Assembly: GCF_020921035.1 (NCBI RefSeq)
Contig: NC_063157.1
Span: forward strand, 8,034,001-8,098,000
DNA: 64,000 nucleotides
Source of the DNA: Rhodamnia argentea
Taxonomy: Eukaryota; Streptophyta; Magnoliopsida; Myrtales; Myrtaceae
Direction: 5' to 3'
Part shown: in pieces, positions 9,499 through 20,899 of the stretch
How the letters are laid out: every line of letters begins with the position of its first letter
How positions within the stretch are numbered: the first letter of the stretch is position 1
Program-made: the position numbers and the translations under genes
The notes under the pieces: generated by a model
What the model was told of the DNA's origin: nothing
The model's database searches: none
Seen by the model: only the letters and a program-made list of their open reading frames with translations

Positions 9499-10989
9499 AA
9501 ACCTGGGATTGGGTGGGCGAAGGTATTGAATGCATGGACTTGTATGTGCTGGGTGCAATAAGAATGACATAAAAGTTGAATTTAATAATTATATGGCCTT
9601 CGTGTTTTCCAATGGAAAGAAAATACTGCAAACATCTTTCTTTCAAGGGAAATTGGACTGCCGTGTTTTTATATGAAAATTTTCAAAATACTCACCAAAC
9701 ATGTCTTCCTTACTTATTCATTCTCAAAGGAAAATGAAAACAGGATTTCAGAAAGTTCTCTGAAACCAAACACAACCTTGGTCGGCCGGGACTCAGTAGG
9801 TAAGCCAACCGCAACTATGTCAAAACAAAACGAATCATCATCACCTAAATAAGAGAGAGAGACTTACTAATATCTAATGCATGCATATTTTGCGCGCTTA
9901 AACTTAGAACGGGCATAATCATCATTACTAGCATTTTTCCATTTTGTTTAATTATGAATGAACATATTTTAAAAGTTCAAACAGTGTGTAAGGGCTAGAG
10001 GAGATCAATACACTAATCCTGCTTGGTCGGACAAAGTCTCCGCGCTTGCTGATGTACCAAAGAAACTCTAGATGTCTAAGCCGTGATGGTTTTTTTTTTC
10101 TCCTTCACAAAAGATTGCAATTTTAGTGCCCACAACCTTCAAAGCATCTGGTAAAGATATGGAGGAAGCCTCCATAACTATGTTTTGTGTATCCAACACT
10201 CAAAAACGATTCAGAAGGAGAAAACCTAGTACTGTAGAAGGTCAACATTTGCCATTACAAATGCTAGGTTGTGAGATGAAATAGCATCTCTGCGGTTTCA
10301 GCTCAGGAAACTCTTAATGTGACATGTTTGGCAATTAAGGCGCTAAATTTTATTTTAGAGCTCTGGATCCAGATTCTATGTTTCTTTTATCCTTGCGGAT
10401 GCCTAGTCCTCTACAAGAATTTCAAGCTCTCAGAGCACAGAAACTAAAAAGCAATCAACTCACAGGACAATCCATATGCCTCCAACCAAAGGTATTGTGC
10501 CCCACAGCAATCCACATACAAGCGCCGCCACTTGCCGAATCCAATGCAACACATCTCCCAACTGATCCTGCAACATCCACGAACGCACATGATCATTAAT
10601 GACTGGATTATGCCAACAAAACCTGACTTCGAGAACCAATTCAAATCGTTCAAAATCAAATCAATTCCACTCCAATTGCAGCTAAGCTGATGAATCTATA
10701 GCCTCCAGCGATTAAACGCAAGATTATCCATCTTCGGCAGAAAGTAATGCCACATTAACTAAATCTCACATGCTCCTCGGAGCCTAAGACACAGCTCCGA
10801 GCGTAACGCCGGGCCAGAACCGAAAAGAAGCCGAGAACTAATGAACCCCCAAACAGTAGGAGCTCGGATTACCTTGTCCCACGAGGCTTCTGGATCCAAC
10901 AATTTCGCGAGCTTGAACGGAGACAAGTGATCCTTCTGGTGTTGCTGCTGCTGCTGCTGATTCTGCTTAGCCGATTTACCTTCTTTCAT
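7152..10989 (-). CDS. Rab5-interacting family membrane protein (Rab5IF/OPTI-like)
   Basis: Four coding exons join in frame to 129 codons: 10989-10873, 10567-10464, 7618-7489 and 7190-7152. All introns are GT-AG. The first residues (MKEGKSAKQ) are followed by a glutamine run and then FKLAKLLDPEASWDK. Exon 2 gives the first hydrophobic segment, with LHWIRQVAALVCGLLWG. Exon 3 gives FLALSTGIVYGYYAMILK and the family signature HGALLQEGLFASLTLFL. Exon 4 ends in LVYSLAHF. Three membrane spans fit residues of about 50-72, 74-92 and 106-127. This is the eukaryotic Rab5ip/EMC6-like fold. The animal homologue (RAB5IF/OPTI) partners TMCO1 in ER multipass-protein insertion and is also reported in respirasome assembly, so an ER-membrane insertase role is inferred. 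I chose the ATG at 10989 because the in-frame codon upstream (11010) is TTG. The 2.85-kb second intron holds a miniature element and a 30-base triplicate. The last exon is only 39 bases long. Confidence 0.9.
8528..8612. repeat. Tandem repeat, 30-bp unit, three copies
   Basis: The unit CCACTTATAAGCTTATACAT plus TTGACAATTT is repeated three times, the last copy with a single change. It lies inside intron 2 of the Rab5IF-like gene. Each unit contains the palindrome TATAAGCTTATA. Confidence 0.9.
9431..9783. mobile_element. Miniature inverted-repeat element with a GA microsatellite
   Basis: The left end GGGGTCCGTCTGGTTTCC and the reverse complement of the right end, GGTTGTGTTTGGTTTCAG, match as imperfect terminal inverted repeats. 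The interior is AT-rich and non-coding and contains an (AG)n run of about 34 bases at about 9463-9496. It lies in intron 2 of the Rab5IF-like gene. The ends resemble the PIF/Harbinger-like termini at 56201 (GGTTGTATTTGG), so it may be a non-autonomous relative. Confidence 0.5.
10942..10959 (-). repeat. CAG trinucleotide run encoding polyglutamine
   Basis: In exon 1 of the Rab5IF-like gene, five CAG codons and one CAA encode six consecutive glutamines in the cytosolic N-terminal tail. Such runs commonly vary in length between alleles. Confidence 0.85.
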
Positions 10990-12380
10990 ACTTGACCAGA
11001 ATTCTTCCAATCTCTCGCGAGCAAACGGAGGGCAGGATGCTAATCCTGCGCGGATCGAGAAGAGACTTCTGCTTCGACGCAGGGCTGAGAGCCTCGAGCT
11101 CAGCTAGGGTTTCGCAGGAGAAGTTTCAGGTTGACGAAGGCAACAACACTCAGCAGCAACAACGGTATGTTTTTGCAATCATCAACATTATAAAACAGAA
11201 AAATTCAATCGACCAGGAGCTTCGTTGCAGATCTGAAGCCGCAGCTATTGGTCCCGCAAGACACGTCCATTGGGAGAGAGAGAGAGAGAAGAAGTGAAAA
11301 TCGTTAAATATTCGTGCTACTGTGGAGCGCACGTGATCGCCACCGGCCGGTGGATTTCGGGCCGCCACTTTGTAGCCGCCGGCTGGCTCCGAATTCTGAA
11401 ACTGGGCCGGGCTGAGAAGTCAAACTTTTCGCGATGATCCGTCAACACTGGACGAACCTGGAAGAACAAATCCATCGGCCCAAGACAGCCTTTGGGCCAG
11501 ATTGTTGGACGTTTTAGGGAAAAAGCCCAAAAGACAGATCGAGCCTCAGACTTTATCCAAAAATCAATTTGGGAGTCTCCAGGGAACAAGGGCTTTACGC
11601 ATGGTCCGAGCTCTGCGAATCAGCATGCGTGGATACGACAATTCCACGTGTCCCAATTCCAAAGGGGCATAAACTCACAAAAGGAAAAAAGGGAAAAAGA
11701 AAATATTAGCGCGTCGTGCATCGTCCTCCGCGACTCACTTTGTTGATGTGCGCGGCGAATAGCGTCAATCATGACTGATGAGCAACTTCGTTTGGTACTA
11801 TACTATCATATCCGATTATGCAAGCCACGCTATGTACAAGTTGCGAAGTCCTACTTTCTCCTCATATGTCTCCATCTCACTTTTCTCGAAGGTAGGGATT
11901 CGAATCCTCCATCTCCCTCTTTCCAAATGGAAAAAATGGCCACTGAGACAATCCTCCAGCGATTACATGATATGAATATTAATATGTCATAAATGAGTCA
12001 TAAAAGAGTTTTACAATTTACTTAGAATCTCATTTCATATTGCCTTCAATCACTCTCATCTCAATTTGAATATGAAATTTTCTTTGGATCGGATATAAAT
12101 CATTAAATTTTTATTTTGGTTGAAAATATAAGCCACTAGATTTACAATGCAACAAATGAATTAAATGTCGAAAAATTCATGAACCGACTCAAGTCATCCG
12201 GTTTGACGGGTCGATTCATAACCAATTGTTTGTTTTAGGTCAAGCCCCCCACCCCACCCCCCCTCACAATGACTCCACCTTCCCGTGAACTAAGTCAGCG
12301 CCCAACGCCATCGCCCAACGCCATCGAAAGAAGACTTTTTTCCCCTTCCGGCCTTGGTGAAGGGAACAAAACAAGAGCAT
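10990..12380. other. Intergenic; promoter side of the Rab5IF-like gene
   Basis: The part next to 10990 should hold the 5' leader and promoter of the minus-strand gene, including a short (GA)n tract at about 11272-11290. At about 11890 the word GGGATTCGAATCCTC resembles a pol III B box, but no matching A box or SINE tail is convincing. No further gene was seen. Confidence 0.4.
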
Positions 12381-13204
12381 AAATGGCGGCGGCGGAGGAG
12401 GAGGAGGAAGTCAATTTTCCGTCACTTACACGTGAACCCCGCTCGAGAGTCAACCCATGGTTAACAATTCTCAGTTCTCGCTCCTCTAATTGCCGCGGAA
12501 AGAATAATCACCATCTCATAGAGCCAATGCCCCGGCAGGGTCAATTCGAAGTAGGGCGCTACTGGCCAACGCCGCATTGCCCAGCACGTTCCTGTCCATG
12601 TGAACGCTTCGGCGAGGGTGTAAACCTACGTAGCACTGATATGATACGGAACAGAAAACACAACACGATATGCCGACACGTAATTTTTCAAAAAATAAAG
12701 AATTTCGACGTGTTGGGCTTTGAACTTTCTTTGGTTGCGTGCGGAAGTTCAGACACGTGTTGATCGCGTGTCCGAATGTGTCGGGTACATGTCGGACATC
12801 AACACGTGTCTGACATGCGTACGAAGACAGCCTGAAGGGCGAGTACGTGCTACATAGGTGTGACACGCGTGGGATTCTGTCATCATCGATGCGTGGACGG
12901 GGACGGGGCATTGCATCGTGCGACGACTCCCAAGACCCCGCATGGTCATGATAATTCGACCGACGATGACACGTCTTGTCGGTCGTGGCCAACCCGGAAC
13001 ATCCCCCCTGGGGGCATGAACATGATTTTGACAAAGTTGTTTTCGTGAAACACATGGTGATAGGATTTGAGAACATGAATCCTCTTCATGCTTGAACTGA
13101 TGCGGGTCTTGCTGATATTCGAAACGAGATCGGACCGATCTACCAGTAGGGGTATTTTCGACAAAATAATAATAATAAGAGTATGCAATCGGACCGAAGT
13201 TACT
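12381..13204. other. GC-rich, CGTGTC-rich intergenic tract
   Basis: From about 12670 to 12870 the words ACACGTGT, CGTGTCCG, ACACGCGT and GACATGCGT recur in both orientations, giving open frames on several strands at once. This points to repeat-derived DNA. A 126-codon frame starting at 12383 with a run of alanine and glutamate codons looks gene-like only at its first 15 codons and shows no domain. Confidence 0.35.
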
Positions 13205-13690
13205 CAAAACTTAGGTTGGATCATCAGGAATTGGCTCGGGAACTAGTTCCAAATTTTGATAAGTGGGCGAGTTCTCGGTTCCAAGTAGTTAGAAATCAAA
13301 TCGGTTTTGGAATATGTTTTTAGCTACTATTAAAAAAAAATCTATTCTGGCTCGCCTCACTTTATTTGTTTTTTGATGGATTGTAATTTCTATTGCCGAT
13401 ATTAAAGATTATTGCTTTTGGTGGACAGTAAATTTTATTATTTGTCTTTTATTTTAAATCGTTTCATTGCTACTTATATTATTTTCTTGGAAAAAATGAA
13501 CTAGAAAAAAGAAAGAAAGGTTCTTGGGCAGACCTTGGAATTGACTGAAAAAAAATAGAGTAGGTTTCAAATATGTTTCGGGTCAGACAAGATAGGTTTC
13601 AAGTTCCAAAAATTTGAAACCGATTATAACGAGATCGGCTTCAGAGTCTAGGTTCGGAAGCTATTCATCCGGCCCATGCTCACTCCCTAT
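13205..13690. mobile_element. Non-autonomous hAT-like relic
   Basis: The right end, read as reverse complement, is GGGAGTGAGCATGGGCCGGA. The interior has repeated GGTTCCAAG, TTTCAAGTTCC and GAAACCGAT words, the usual make-up of the terminal regions of plant hAT-superfamily elements. No transposase sequence is present. Both ends are approximate. Confidence 0.4.
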
Positions 13691-15887
13691 TTAACAGGCG
13701 AGCTTGGGGCGGACATAGGCGCGAGCTCGAGAGCGGTACTCCTGGGAGAAAGGGGTCGATATTCGAGTCTTGTTTATTCAATTAATTTGGAGGCAAAGGA
13801 AAAGGAGAAAAATACAAGTCTCTTTGGAAAAAAAAATTTATGTGGAACGATGATTTCCTGGTTTACCAAATTGGCAACACGACCTACCGCCGCCCCACTC
13901 ATCTTTTCCAAGTGCACAAGCCTCCTCTAGAGAAAGAGAGAGCGAGAGAGAGAATCGTTCAAAAAGCAGGGGTGGGGGAGTCAAAGGTTGGTGCGAGTCC
14001 TAGTCATGAGGCTGCAAGATAAGCGAAGGCGGGCTCGGTGGAGGTCAAATCAGGACCGGCCGATGAAACCCGACACTCCAACAGCCCGACAGGCTACACC
14101 CACGCCGATCTCCTCACGTGTCCATTCAATTATGCGGGGCTGAATACTCCACGAGTCACGCATTTTAGCTAAATCTGAAGAAATTAATCGATGGTGATGC
14201 CTTTCTTGTAATTGTTAAAACTATTTTCCAGTAAAATGTTCACGTGAAAAATATTTTACGGCTCATTTTCACGTCTCGGTCAAATACCGAAAAGAAAATT
14301 TTCTTTTTGAAAAACATTTCTGAAAATTATCGCATTTTCCGCAAAAGGAATGGAGCCCAAGTTCATGAAACTATATTCTTTTGTTACACAAAGCAATTAC
14401 CATGTTGACCAAGCCTATTCATCGTGAATCGAGTTGATACCATGCTCTTGCGTTGTGCTATACCGTTTCGCATCACGTCAATCGATGTGGAGATATATCA
14501 AATTATAAGATGTATATTTATCATGATAGGTTTGTGAAGAGAAGAAATAATAGAAAAAGAGAAGGAAAAAGGGGAAAAGAAACACAAAAAAAACAAAAGA
14601 TTTATATCCATGATAGTATACGTCGGATGAGATGTGTTCTCTCCTGTCAATAGGATAGGTCAATCCACCTATTTAAATGTATTTAGATTGTGAAATAGCA
14701 TATAAAGATCTCATTGTTCGAAAGACAACTATTTTGAAAAATTACTTTTCGAATTCTCGATATTTGGATGACTGAAAACTAATCGATTTACGAAAAATTT
14801 CATGAACCGAAAAACAACGAGTTTGGAGTGGAGGAAAACGGTTTTTCCTTTTGGTAAGAAAGTGCCACTTTCCCTAAACCATCAAATAAATAAAAAAATT
14901 TCCTAAAAAATATTTTCCTTTATCATAAGATTTTCAATGAAACAAATGCAACTAAGTTTTTCTTTATTACAAATGCAAAGTCTATCATAAATCCTAAGTG
15001 GTAATCTTGACCTTTAACAAGTATAGGAAAGATTATGACGTTTATGACATGGATTCTTACTTTCTCCATGCTGCATGATGTAAAGTATGCATTAAGAACA
15101 TGAACTAAAGACAAATTACAATTATATTTAAAGAATAAAAGATAGGAAATAAATGACAAAGCCTTCCTCCCCTCCCACAACCCCGTGAGACTTGGGGCGT
15201 AAAGATTCCACTGACCTGTAAAAAGTGGTCATAACCCTTCACGATGCGGTAATACATCCAATTTTTTTTTTTCCATCCAACGTATTCCCCCTGGATTTAG
15301 GAATAGCGACATGTACTCATAGCTACGGCTCTAACTCGATTATTTCCTAATAATTGATGTACCTCACAAGTCATATTCATTTCTTGACCGATAGTAACTT
15401 GACCTTTTAACTACCAGAGCATTATAAATATTAGGCATTTCCGCACCCAAACGAGGGAGTTAGTGAAGAAGAGTTCACCACCGGTTGACACATGCCTCCG
15501 AAAAAGATCAATTTAGAATTTTAGATGATGTATAGCTTCAACTAATACATGAAAGCTGCTAATACATTAAAAAAAAAAAACTATTTCGGAAATGTGCATT
15601 CGGGGAAGAAAATGATTAATAGAAACTCCGATTCGTATTATTAATATTAATAGCATTAGTAGAAAATGAGAACTTTAATAGGGTCAACGGGCGTAAACAG
15701 GCAGCCTCACGCGCATAGCTTTAGATGGGGTGTGGGGCCCGCGCTTTCTCTCAACGTCAAAACCGCGTGGAGAAACACCGAGAGCGCTCATTGGCCCACG
15801 AGATTGCCATGGAGCGCTTGACCACCACGTGTAACCTTCGGACCGACACGTTGACTGAATTTAATCCTTTTTTTTTTCTCGCGAGTA
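13691..15887. other. Intergenic, no gene recognised
   Basis: A (GA)n-rich tract lies at about 13928-13955. AT-rich words of the GAAAATATTTTC type at about 14190-14350 are relics of miniature elements common in this window. No coding region or RNA gene was found. Confidence 0.5.
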
Positions 15888-16520
15888 GGTAGACTCTCCG
15901 TTTGTTTCGCAAACAACACGGCGGAAAGCTGTTTTTTAGAAAAATGACAATTTTTTTTAAAAAATTGACTGAAATATGAAAACGAACTGAAAAATATTTT
16001 CTGCCATTTAATGAGAAAATTTTCAAATTTTTATCTTTAAATATTTTTTATTTTTTTCTTTGCCAGATTCCGGCCCAAGCGACGCCAAGCGAAAACCCAC
16101 AGGCGAAGCCGGCCGGGAAGGAAGGTCGAACCGACCTCACCTCGTTGGATCTAGCCAAGCAGCCTTGAGCTCGGCCTTGCCGGGCCCGATTCGGTGAGGT
16201 CGGGCCTCGCCTTGCTTGAGTTAGACGAGGGTAGGCCTCGCTCATCGACCGTTGTCGTGGCCGGCAATCGAGGAAGAAGAAAGAAAAGAAAAATAAAAAA
16301 ATTTAAAGATTTTTTTTTATAATGAGTGGAGGGAGGAAAGAGAGAGAAAATGTTTTCCTCTTTTTAAAAAGAGAAAAATATTTTTTCACTTTTGAAGTGT
16401 TTTTTTTCTACAAATGAAAAATGTTTTCTTTGATTACCTTATTTTGCTCGAGCCACACATCAAAAAATTCAAAAAACATTTTTTCGGAAGTTGTTTTCTT
16501 GAAAACAAACGGAGCCTACG
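15888..16520. mobile_element. MITE, CTCCGTTTGTTT terminal-repeat family
   Basis: The left end GTAGACTCTCCGTTTGTTTC and the reverse-complemented right end GTAGGCTCCGTTTGTTTTC form terminal inverted repeats. Inside, AT-rich arms surround a GC-rich core (about 16060-16260) dense in GGCCTCG and GGCGAAGCC words. Relatives with the same right end occur at 38227-38454 and 58508-58790. The element is non-coding. Confidence 0.7.
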
Positions 16521-17180
16521 CGTGCATCGTACTTCCTCGCACAAAATAAACATGTACGCAGTTTTTTCAGTCGAATTTTTCACGTAGTTTAAATGCCTTA
16601 GGATATAATGTCGAAAAGAGCACAAAAGAAACACTAGATCATGTCTACCATCTCCTCGACTACGATCGTATCACACGAAAATATTCAAACTGGTACCGGC
16701 GTAAAAAAAAAATCGAAGAATTTTTATCACATCGACAAGAATTTGGGATATCAGAGTGGGCAAATTTTATAATTTTTTTTTTACGATAGATGTAGAGTAT
16801 TTTTGTCACATCGATACAAATTTTGCATTCCGGTGGCACTTAAAAAAAATTCAGATATTAATGTCGCTGTCAACTCCTCCACTTTCTGCGGATGAAAGCG
16901 AATCGAACATTTTTCCGCCGTCGCACAAACCTGAGTAGGCCGAGAAGAACAAAATCTGTCCAAAATTAATTAGTTAATTAATCACATGGATTTATACACA
17001 CATATATATTCGGACTTTCCCGTAATTGACTCTGACGGCTTTAAAAAACAGAAAAAAGAAAAAAAAATGGTAATTAAAGAGAGTTCAGCGAAACGTCAAA
17101 AGGATGAGAAATTGTGGGTCACGACTCCTCACGAGCGGGCTGCGAAGCGCTGCCGAAGCTTTAGGAGAGAGAAAATTCCA
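16521..17180. other. Intergenic; promoter region of the first GRAS gene
   Basis: AT-rich, no gene. The last few hundred bases should hold the promoter of the GRAS gene that starts at 17698. No single TATA box stands out. Confidence 0.4.
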
Positions 17181-17697
17181 ACTCTCTCTCTCTCTCTCTC
17201 TTCTGCTCCGAGGAGGTAGGCTTCGTCTTCGTTTCCACGGCAAGATCTCGAATATCTTTTGTTCGTTGCTGTTTTCTGTAGGAGTTTTAGGCGGGCGGGA
17301 CTCGGTACTGGTTTAGTGGTTTCTGATGATCCGAGTTACTGCCACTTTTGTGCTTCGTGCGTTGTTTAATCTGCCGGGGAGCTTAGGATCGCCGATTGTG
17401 TCTGTTTCCAAAGATTCTGTGCATGAGTGAGCCGATTATCGCGTGATTTTGAGGTCGCGGAGCATCGGATGCTGTGTTCCACTTATAGTTTAAGCTTGGT
17501 CCGTATGTTTCTCCTATCCTAACGTCGTTTTTTTTTGCTGTTTTCTTTTTGCGAATCGTGGTTTCAGGGGTTTAGGAATGTGCGATTTTTTCTTGGTGAT
17601 TTCTGGGTAGGAAAGATTCTGCGCTCTGTTGATGAATTGCTTGTGCAGGCAGTGTTGGGATTAGGGGTGGTTGACGGGGGGGCAATTGCACCGGCAG
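17181..17697 (+). promoter_or_regulatory. CT-rich leader and probable 5' UTR intron of GRAS gene 1
   Basis: A (CT)n tract at about 17181-17203 is typical of plant transcribed leaders. GAGGAG|GTAGGC near 17215 is a plausible donor, and TTGTGCAG|GCAG at about 17649 a good acceptor, giving a 5' UTR intron of roughly 430 bases and a short second leader exon before the ATG. 5' leader introns are common in LISCL-type GRAS genes. Splicing is inferred from consensus only. Confidence 0.5.
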
Positions 17698-19989
17698 ATG
17701 ATTATGGAACCGCGTGTCACCGGATTCTCTGGCTCCTTGAGCGCCTTCAAGTTCGATGACGAGACACTCTTGCCATTCTCAGATCAGCGCGTGAATTTGC
17801 TGAATGGCTTCGAACGCGAGGACCCATCTTCGGATCTTAGTTTCCTGGACAAACCTTTCCTCCCTTCTGACCCTAGGCGTTGTAATGCCGCCCCGCCTTC
17901 GGTTGTAAGTGCGGAGACGGATTTCCCATCTGACGATAGCGACTTCTCCGAAACCGTTTTCAAGTACATAAATCAGATGCTTCTGGAGGAGGACATGGAG
18001 GAGAAGCCATGTATGATTCTTGACCCTTCGGCTCTCCAGGCAGCTGAGAAGTCGCTCTATGAAGTTCTCGGTGAGACGTACCCATCTGAAGCGAACCTCT
18101 CCCCTCCATTCATGGAGAGTCCGGACAATAATTTCTCGGGAAACAGTAGTGACTATGGTAAGAGCAGCCCTTCTAGCATTACCAGCAGCAGTAACTTTGC
18201 TGATCATCAATGGGTCGGTGATTTTGGGGACGGCAGAAATTCTACGCCACAATCTTCGGTCACAGGAGAGTTCATTTTTCAGTCCACTGTGAATGCTCAT
18301 GTTCAGCCATCCTTTTCCTTACCAAACAGCTTCCTGAGTCATGGTAATCGGATGAATGCATCTTTAGGGAGTGGCCTTTTGTTCCCTGACTTCTCGACCG
18401 AGAGCCAATCAGTATTGCAGTTCCAGAGAGGTGTAGAGGAAGCTAGCAGATTCCTTCCCAAAGGTACTCAGTTATTTATTGATCTGGAGAAGAGCAGCGG
18501 AAACTCGTGGTTGAAGGAAAGGAGATCGGTGAATGTGGTTAAGTTGGAGAAGGATGAAAGTGACTTTCTGCCTCTCAATGGAATCAGGGGAAAGAAGAAC
18601 CATGAGAGGGAGGATACAGAATTTGAAGATGAGAGGAGTAACAAGCAGTCAGCAGCGTATGTTGATGACACTGACCTAGCCGAAATGTTTGCTAAAATCC
18701 TGCTCTGTAATCCTCAGGACAGGAGGCCAGATTCCAAAGCTGATGAATCCTCTAAAAAACAAGTTAGTGAATCTTTACAGCAGAATAGACAGATACACGC
18801 TGCTAATGGTGGGAAGGTTCATAATAAGAAACCAACCAAAAACAGCAATAAGACAGAGGTCGTGGATCTCAGAACTTTTTTGATCCTTTGTGCACAAGCT
18901 GTCTCTTCAGACGATCGGAGGACTGCTGATGACTATCTAAAGCAGATTAGGCGGCATGCTTCCCCCTTTGGTGATGGATCTCAGAGGTTGGCACATTGCT
19001 TGGCCAATGGCCTCGAGGCACGCTTAGGGGGCACTGGTACTCAGGTCTATACTGCTCTAGGTTCTAAAAGAACATCAGCGGTTGATACTCTGAAAGCTTA
19101 CCAAGTTTATCATTCAGCCTGCCCGTTTCAGAAAATGGCAACCATCTTTGCGAACCATATGATCTTGGTTTTAGCTGAGAAAGCAACAACGCTTCATATT
19201 ATCGACTTTGGAATCTTATATGGTTTCCAATGGCCAACTCTCATCTCTCGTCTCTCCAAGAGGACAGGCGGGCCACCCAAACTGCGTATTACAGGGATAG
19301 AGCTTCCCCAGCGAGGTTTTCGACCAGCAGAAAGAGTTCAGGAGACAGGACGCCACTTGGCAAAGTTCTGCGAGCGATTTGGTGTTCCATTTGAGTACAA
19401 TGCAATCGCTCAGAAATGGGATACTATCAAAATTGGGGATCTCAAAATAAGGAAGGGCGAGACCATCGCTGTGAATACCATGTTTCGATTTAAAAACCTC
19501 CTTGATGAGACAGTTGTCTTGAATAATCCCAGGGATTCTGTTCTGAATTTAATCAGAAAAATAAGGCCACATCTCTTTGTGCAGGCCATTGTCAATGGAT
19601 CTTTCAGTGCCCCCTTCTTCGTGACACGGTTCCGTGAGGCTCTCTTTCACTACTCTGCCATGTTTGATGCATTCGATACTACGTTAGAGAGGGATAACCT
19701 GATGAGACTGATGTTTGAGAAAGAGTTCTTTGGCCGAGAAGCTATAAATGTCATTGCATGTGAGGGGACGGAGAGGGTTGAGAGGCCAGAGACATATAAG
19801 CAATGGCAAATTCGCAATATGAGGGCCGGGTTCAAGCAATTGCCACTGGACTCAGCACTTATGAAGAAATTGCGATCTAAGTTGGAGAAGTACCATGATG
19901 ATTTCATGGCTGATGAAGATGGCTGCTGGATGCTGCATGGTTGGAAGGGCCGAATACTGTATGCTTCATCTTGTTGGGTACTCGTCTAG
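17698..19989 (+). CDS. GRAS transcriptional regulator, LISCL group (SCL9/14/30/33-like), gene 1
   Basis: A single-exon frame of 763 codons. The frame stays open upstream to a TTG, but the first ATG is at 17698 (MIMEPRVTGFSGSL), right after a splice-acceptor-like GCAG and matching the usual start of this group. The N-terminal half is disordered and acidic, with the LISCL motif at about residues 78-125 (SDDSDFSETVFKYINQML, then the EEDMEEKP block). The GRAS domain fills about 387-763: leucine repeat I with DLRTFLILCAQAV, VHIID motif as LHIIDFGILYGFQWP, then GIELPQRGFRPAERV, the PFYRE region with FRFKNLLDETVVLNNPRDS, and SAW with WMLHGWKGRILYASSCW. All motifs are present, so it looks functional. 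Arabidopsis SCL14 of this group partners TGA factors in detoxification-gene induction. It acts as a nuclear co-regulator without its own DNA-binding domain. It is the first of three in a tandem cluster. Confidence 0.95.
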   Translation: MIMEPRVTGFSGSLSAFKFDDETLLPFSDQRVNLLNGFEREDPSSDLSFLDKPFLPSDPRRCNAAPPSVVSAETDFPSDDSDFSETVFKYINQMLLEEDMEEKPCMILDPSALQAAEKSLYEVLGETYPSEANLSPPFMESPDNNFSGNSSDYGKSSPSSITSSSNFADHQWVGDFGDGRNSTPQSSVTGEFIFQSTVNAHVQPSFSLPNSFLSHGNRMNASLGSGLLFPDFSTESQSVLQFQRGVEEASRFLPKGTQLFIDLEKSSGNSWLKERRSVNVVKLEKDESDFLPLNGIRGKKNHEREDTEFEDERSNKQSAAYVDDTDLAEMFAKILLCNPQDRRPDSKADESSKKQVSESLQQNRQIHAANGGKVHNKKPTKNSNKTEVVDLRTFLILCAQAVSSDDRRTADDYLKQIRRHASPFGDGSQRLAHCLANGLEARLGGTGTQVYTALGSKRTSAVDTLKAYQVYHSACPFQKMATIFANHMILVLAEKATTLHIIDFGILYGFQWPTLISRLSKRTGGPPKLRITGIELPQRGFRPAERVQETGRHLAKFCERFGVPFEYNAIAQKWDTIKIGDLKIRKGETIAVNTMFRFKNLLDETVVLNNPRDSVLNLIRKIRPHLFVQAIVNGSFSAPFFVTRFREALFHYSAMFDAFDTTLERDNLMRLMFEKEFFGREAINVIACEGTERVERPETYKQWQIRNMRAGFKQLPLDSALMKKLRSKLEKYHDDFMADEDGCWMLHGWKGRILYASSCWVLV

Positions 19990-20899
19990 GACTTTGATGA
20001 GCATTTTTCTGAGTCATCTACCGGATGGACCCGACTGAGTACTCATTGAAGGCATTTCTGTTTCCCGAAAAGAGCGTGAATTTGTGGAGCTGCTGCTTGG
20101 ATCTTTCTTTTGACAAAGAGAACATTTACAGGGTTTCTTGGAGGTGAGGTAAAATGATTGAGCAGAACTTGATTGAGCCACTATCATTGCTTTGGTAGGA
20201 CATAACCAGCTGTACTTGTATAGCCGATTGCTTTTCTAACAGTTAGTAGCAGAATCTGGGTTCTCGCCATTACATTAGGGAGATGTACTTCTGTCATAGA
20301 CGGTAAACAGCAGATTATGTGATTTGATACCTCTATATGTATGATATATCTTTATAGTTGAATTTTGTCATGCATGCCTGGTGATGAACGGTGCAGCCTG
20401 GTTGATTAGTCTAATAATGTCAGTTGAATCATTTGCACTTGACCAGAACTTCAATCCTAATAAGCAGGCAGATAGATGTAATGTCTCTTTCGCTGCATTC
20501 GAGGATTATTTGAAGACTCTATCATAAACCGTAAGAATAATTCTGGTCATTGGCTTCTTCAGCTATAAGCATATTAGTGTACTTTTAGTATGACTTTGCT
20601 TTCTGGTACAAGATATTATCCCAAATCAAAAGAACATCAACTCATCCTTCTTGGTATTGTGGTTAGATATCTGTGAGTAGTTTATCTATGGAATCAGCAT
20701 AGCATGTCCGAATATCCTGTGTATGAGGGTAGGTGCCCTCTGACAAGGTGTTTAGAGATCTCTAGTATCTCTGCTTATCTGCCTAAAGTGGACCCTAATT
20801 CATGGGTCTGGTGACTGGTTCCGTAGCATTAAGGTAACTGTACCTGTGTCTGTCTGGTAAGTTGAAATAGGTAATCAGCCGATGCCTTTTCCCTGACTT
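19990..20899. other. 3' UTR of GRAS gene 1 and intergenic
   Basis: No gene seen. The first few hundred bases are the likely 3' untranslated region. Similarity to the duplicated segment starts at about 20900. Confidence 0.5.

Noticed and set aside
11885-11905. B-box-like GGGATTCGAATCCTC, possible tRNA or SINE
   Set aside because: No matching A box, cloverleaf or SINE tail could be found nearby.
12383-12763. ATG with alanine and glutamate codons, possible gene start
   Set aside because: Only the first 15 codons look gene-like. The rest crosses repeat-like DNA without a domain or a good donor site.
12516-13207. Open frames of 186 and 152 codons on the minus strand
   Set aside because: They overlap each other and plus-strand frames in a GC-rich, CGTGTC-repetitive tract. 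No motif, splice context or start context.
17779-18300. 173-codon minus-strand frame inside GRAS gene 1
   Set aside because: Antisense to an intact, motif-complete GRAS coding region.
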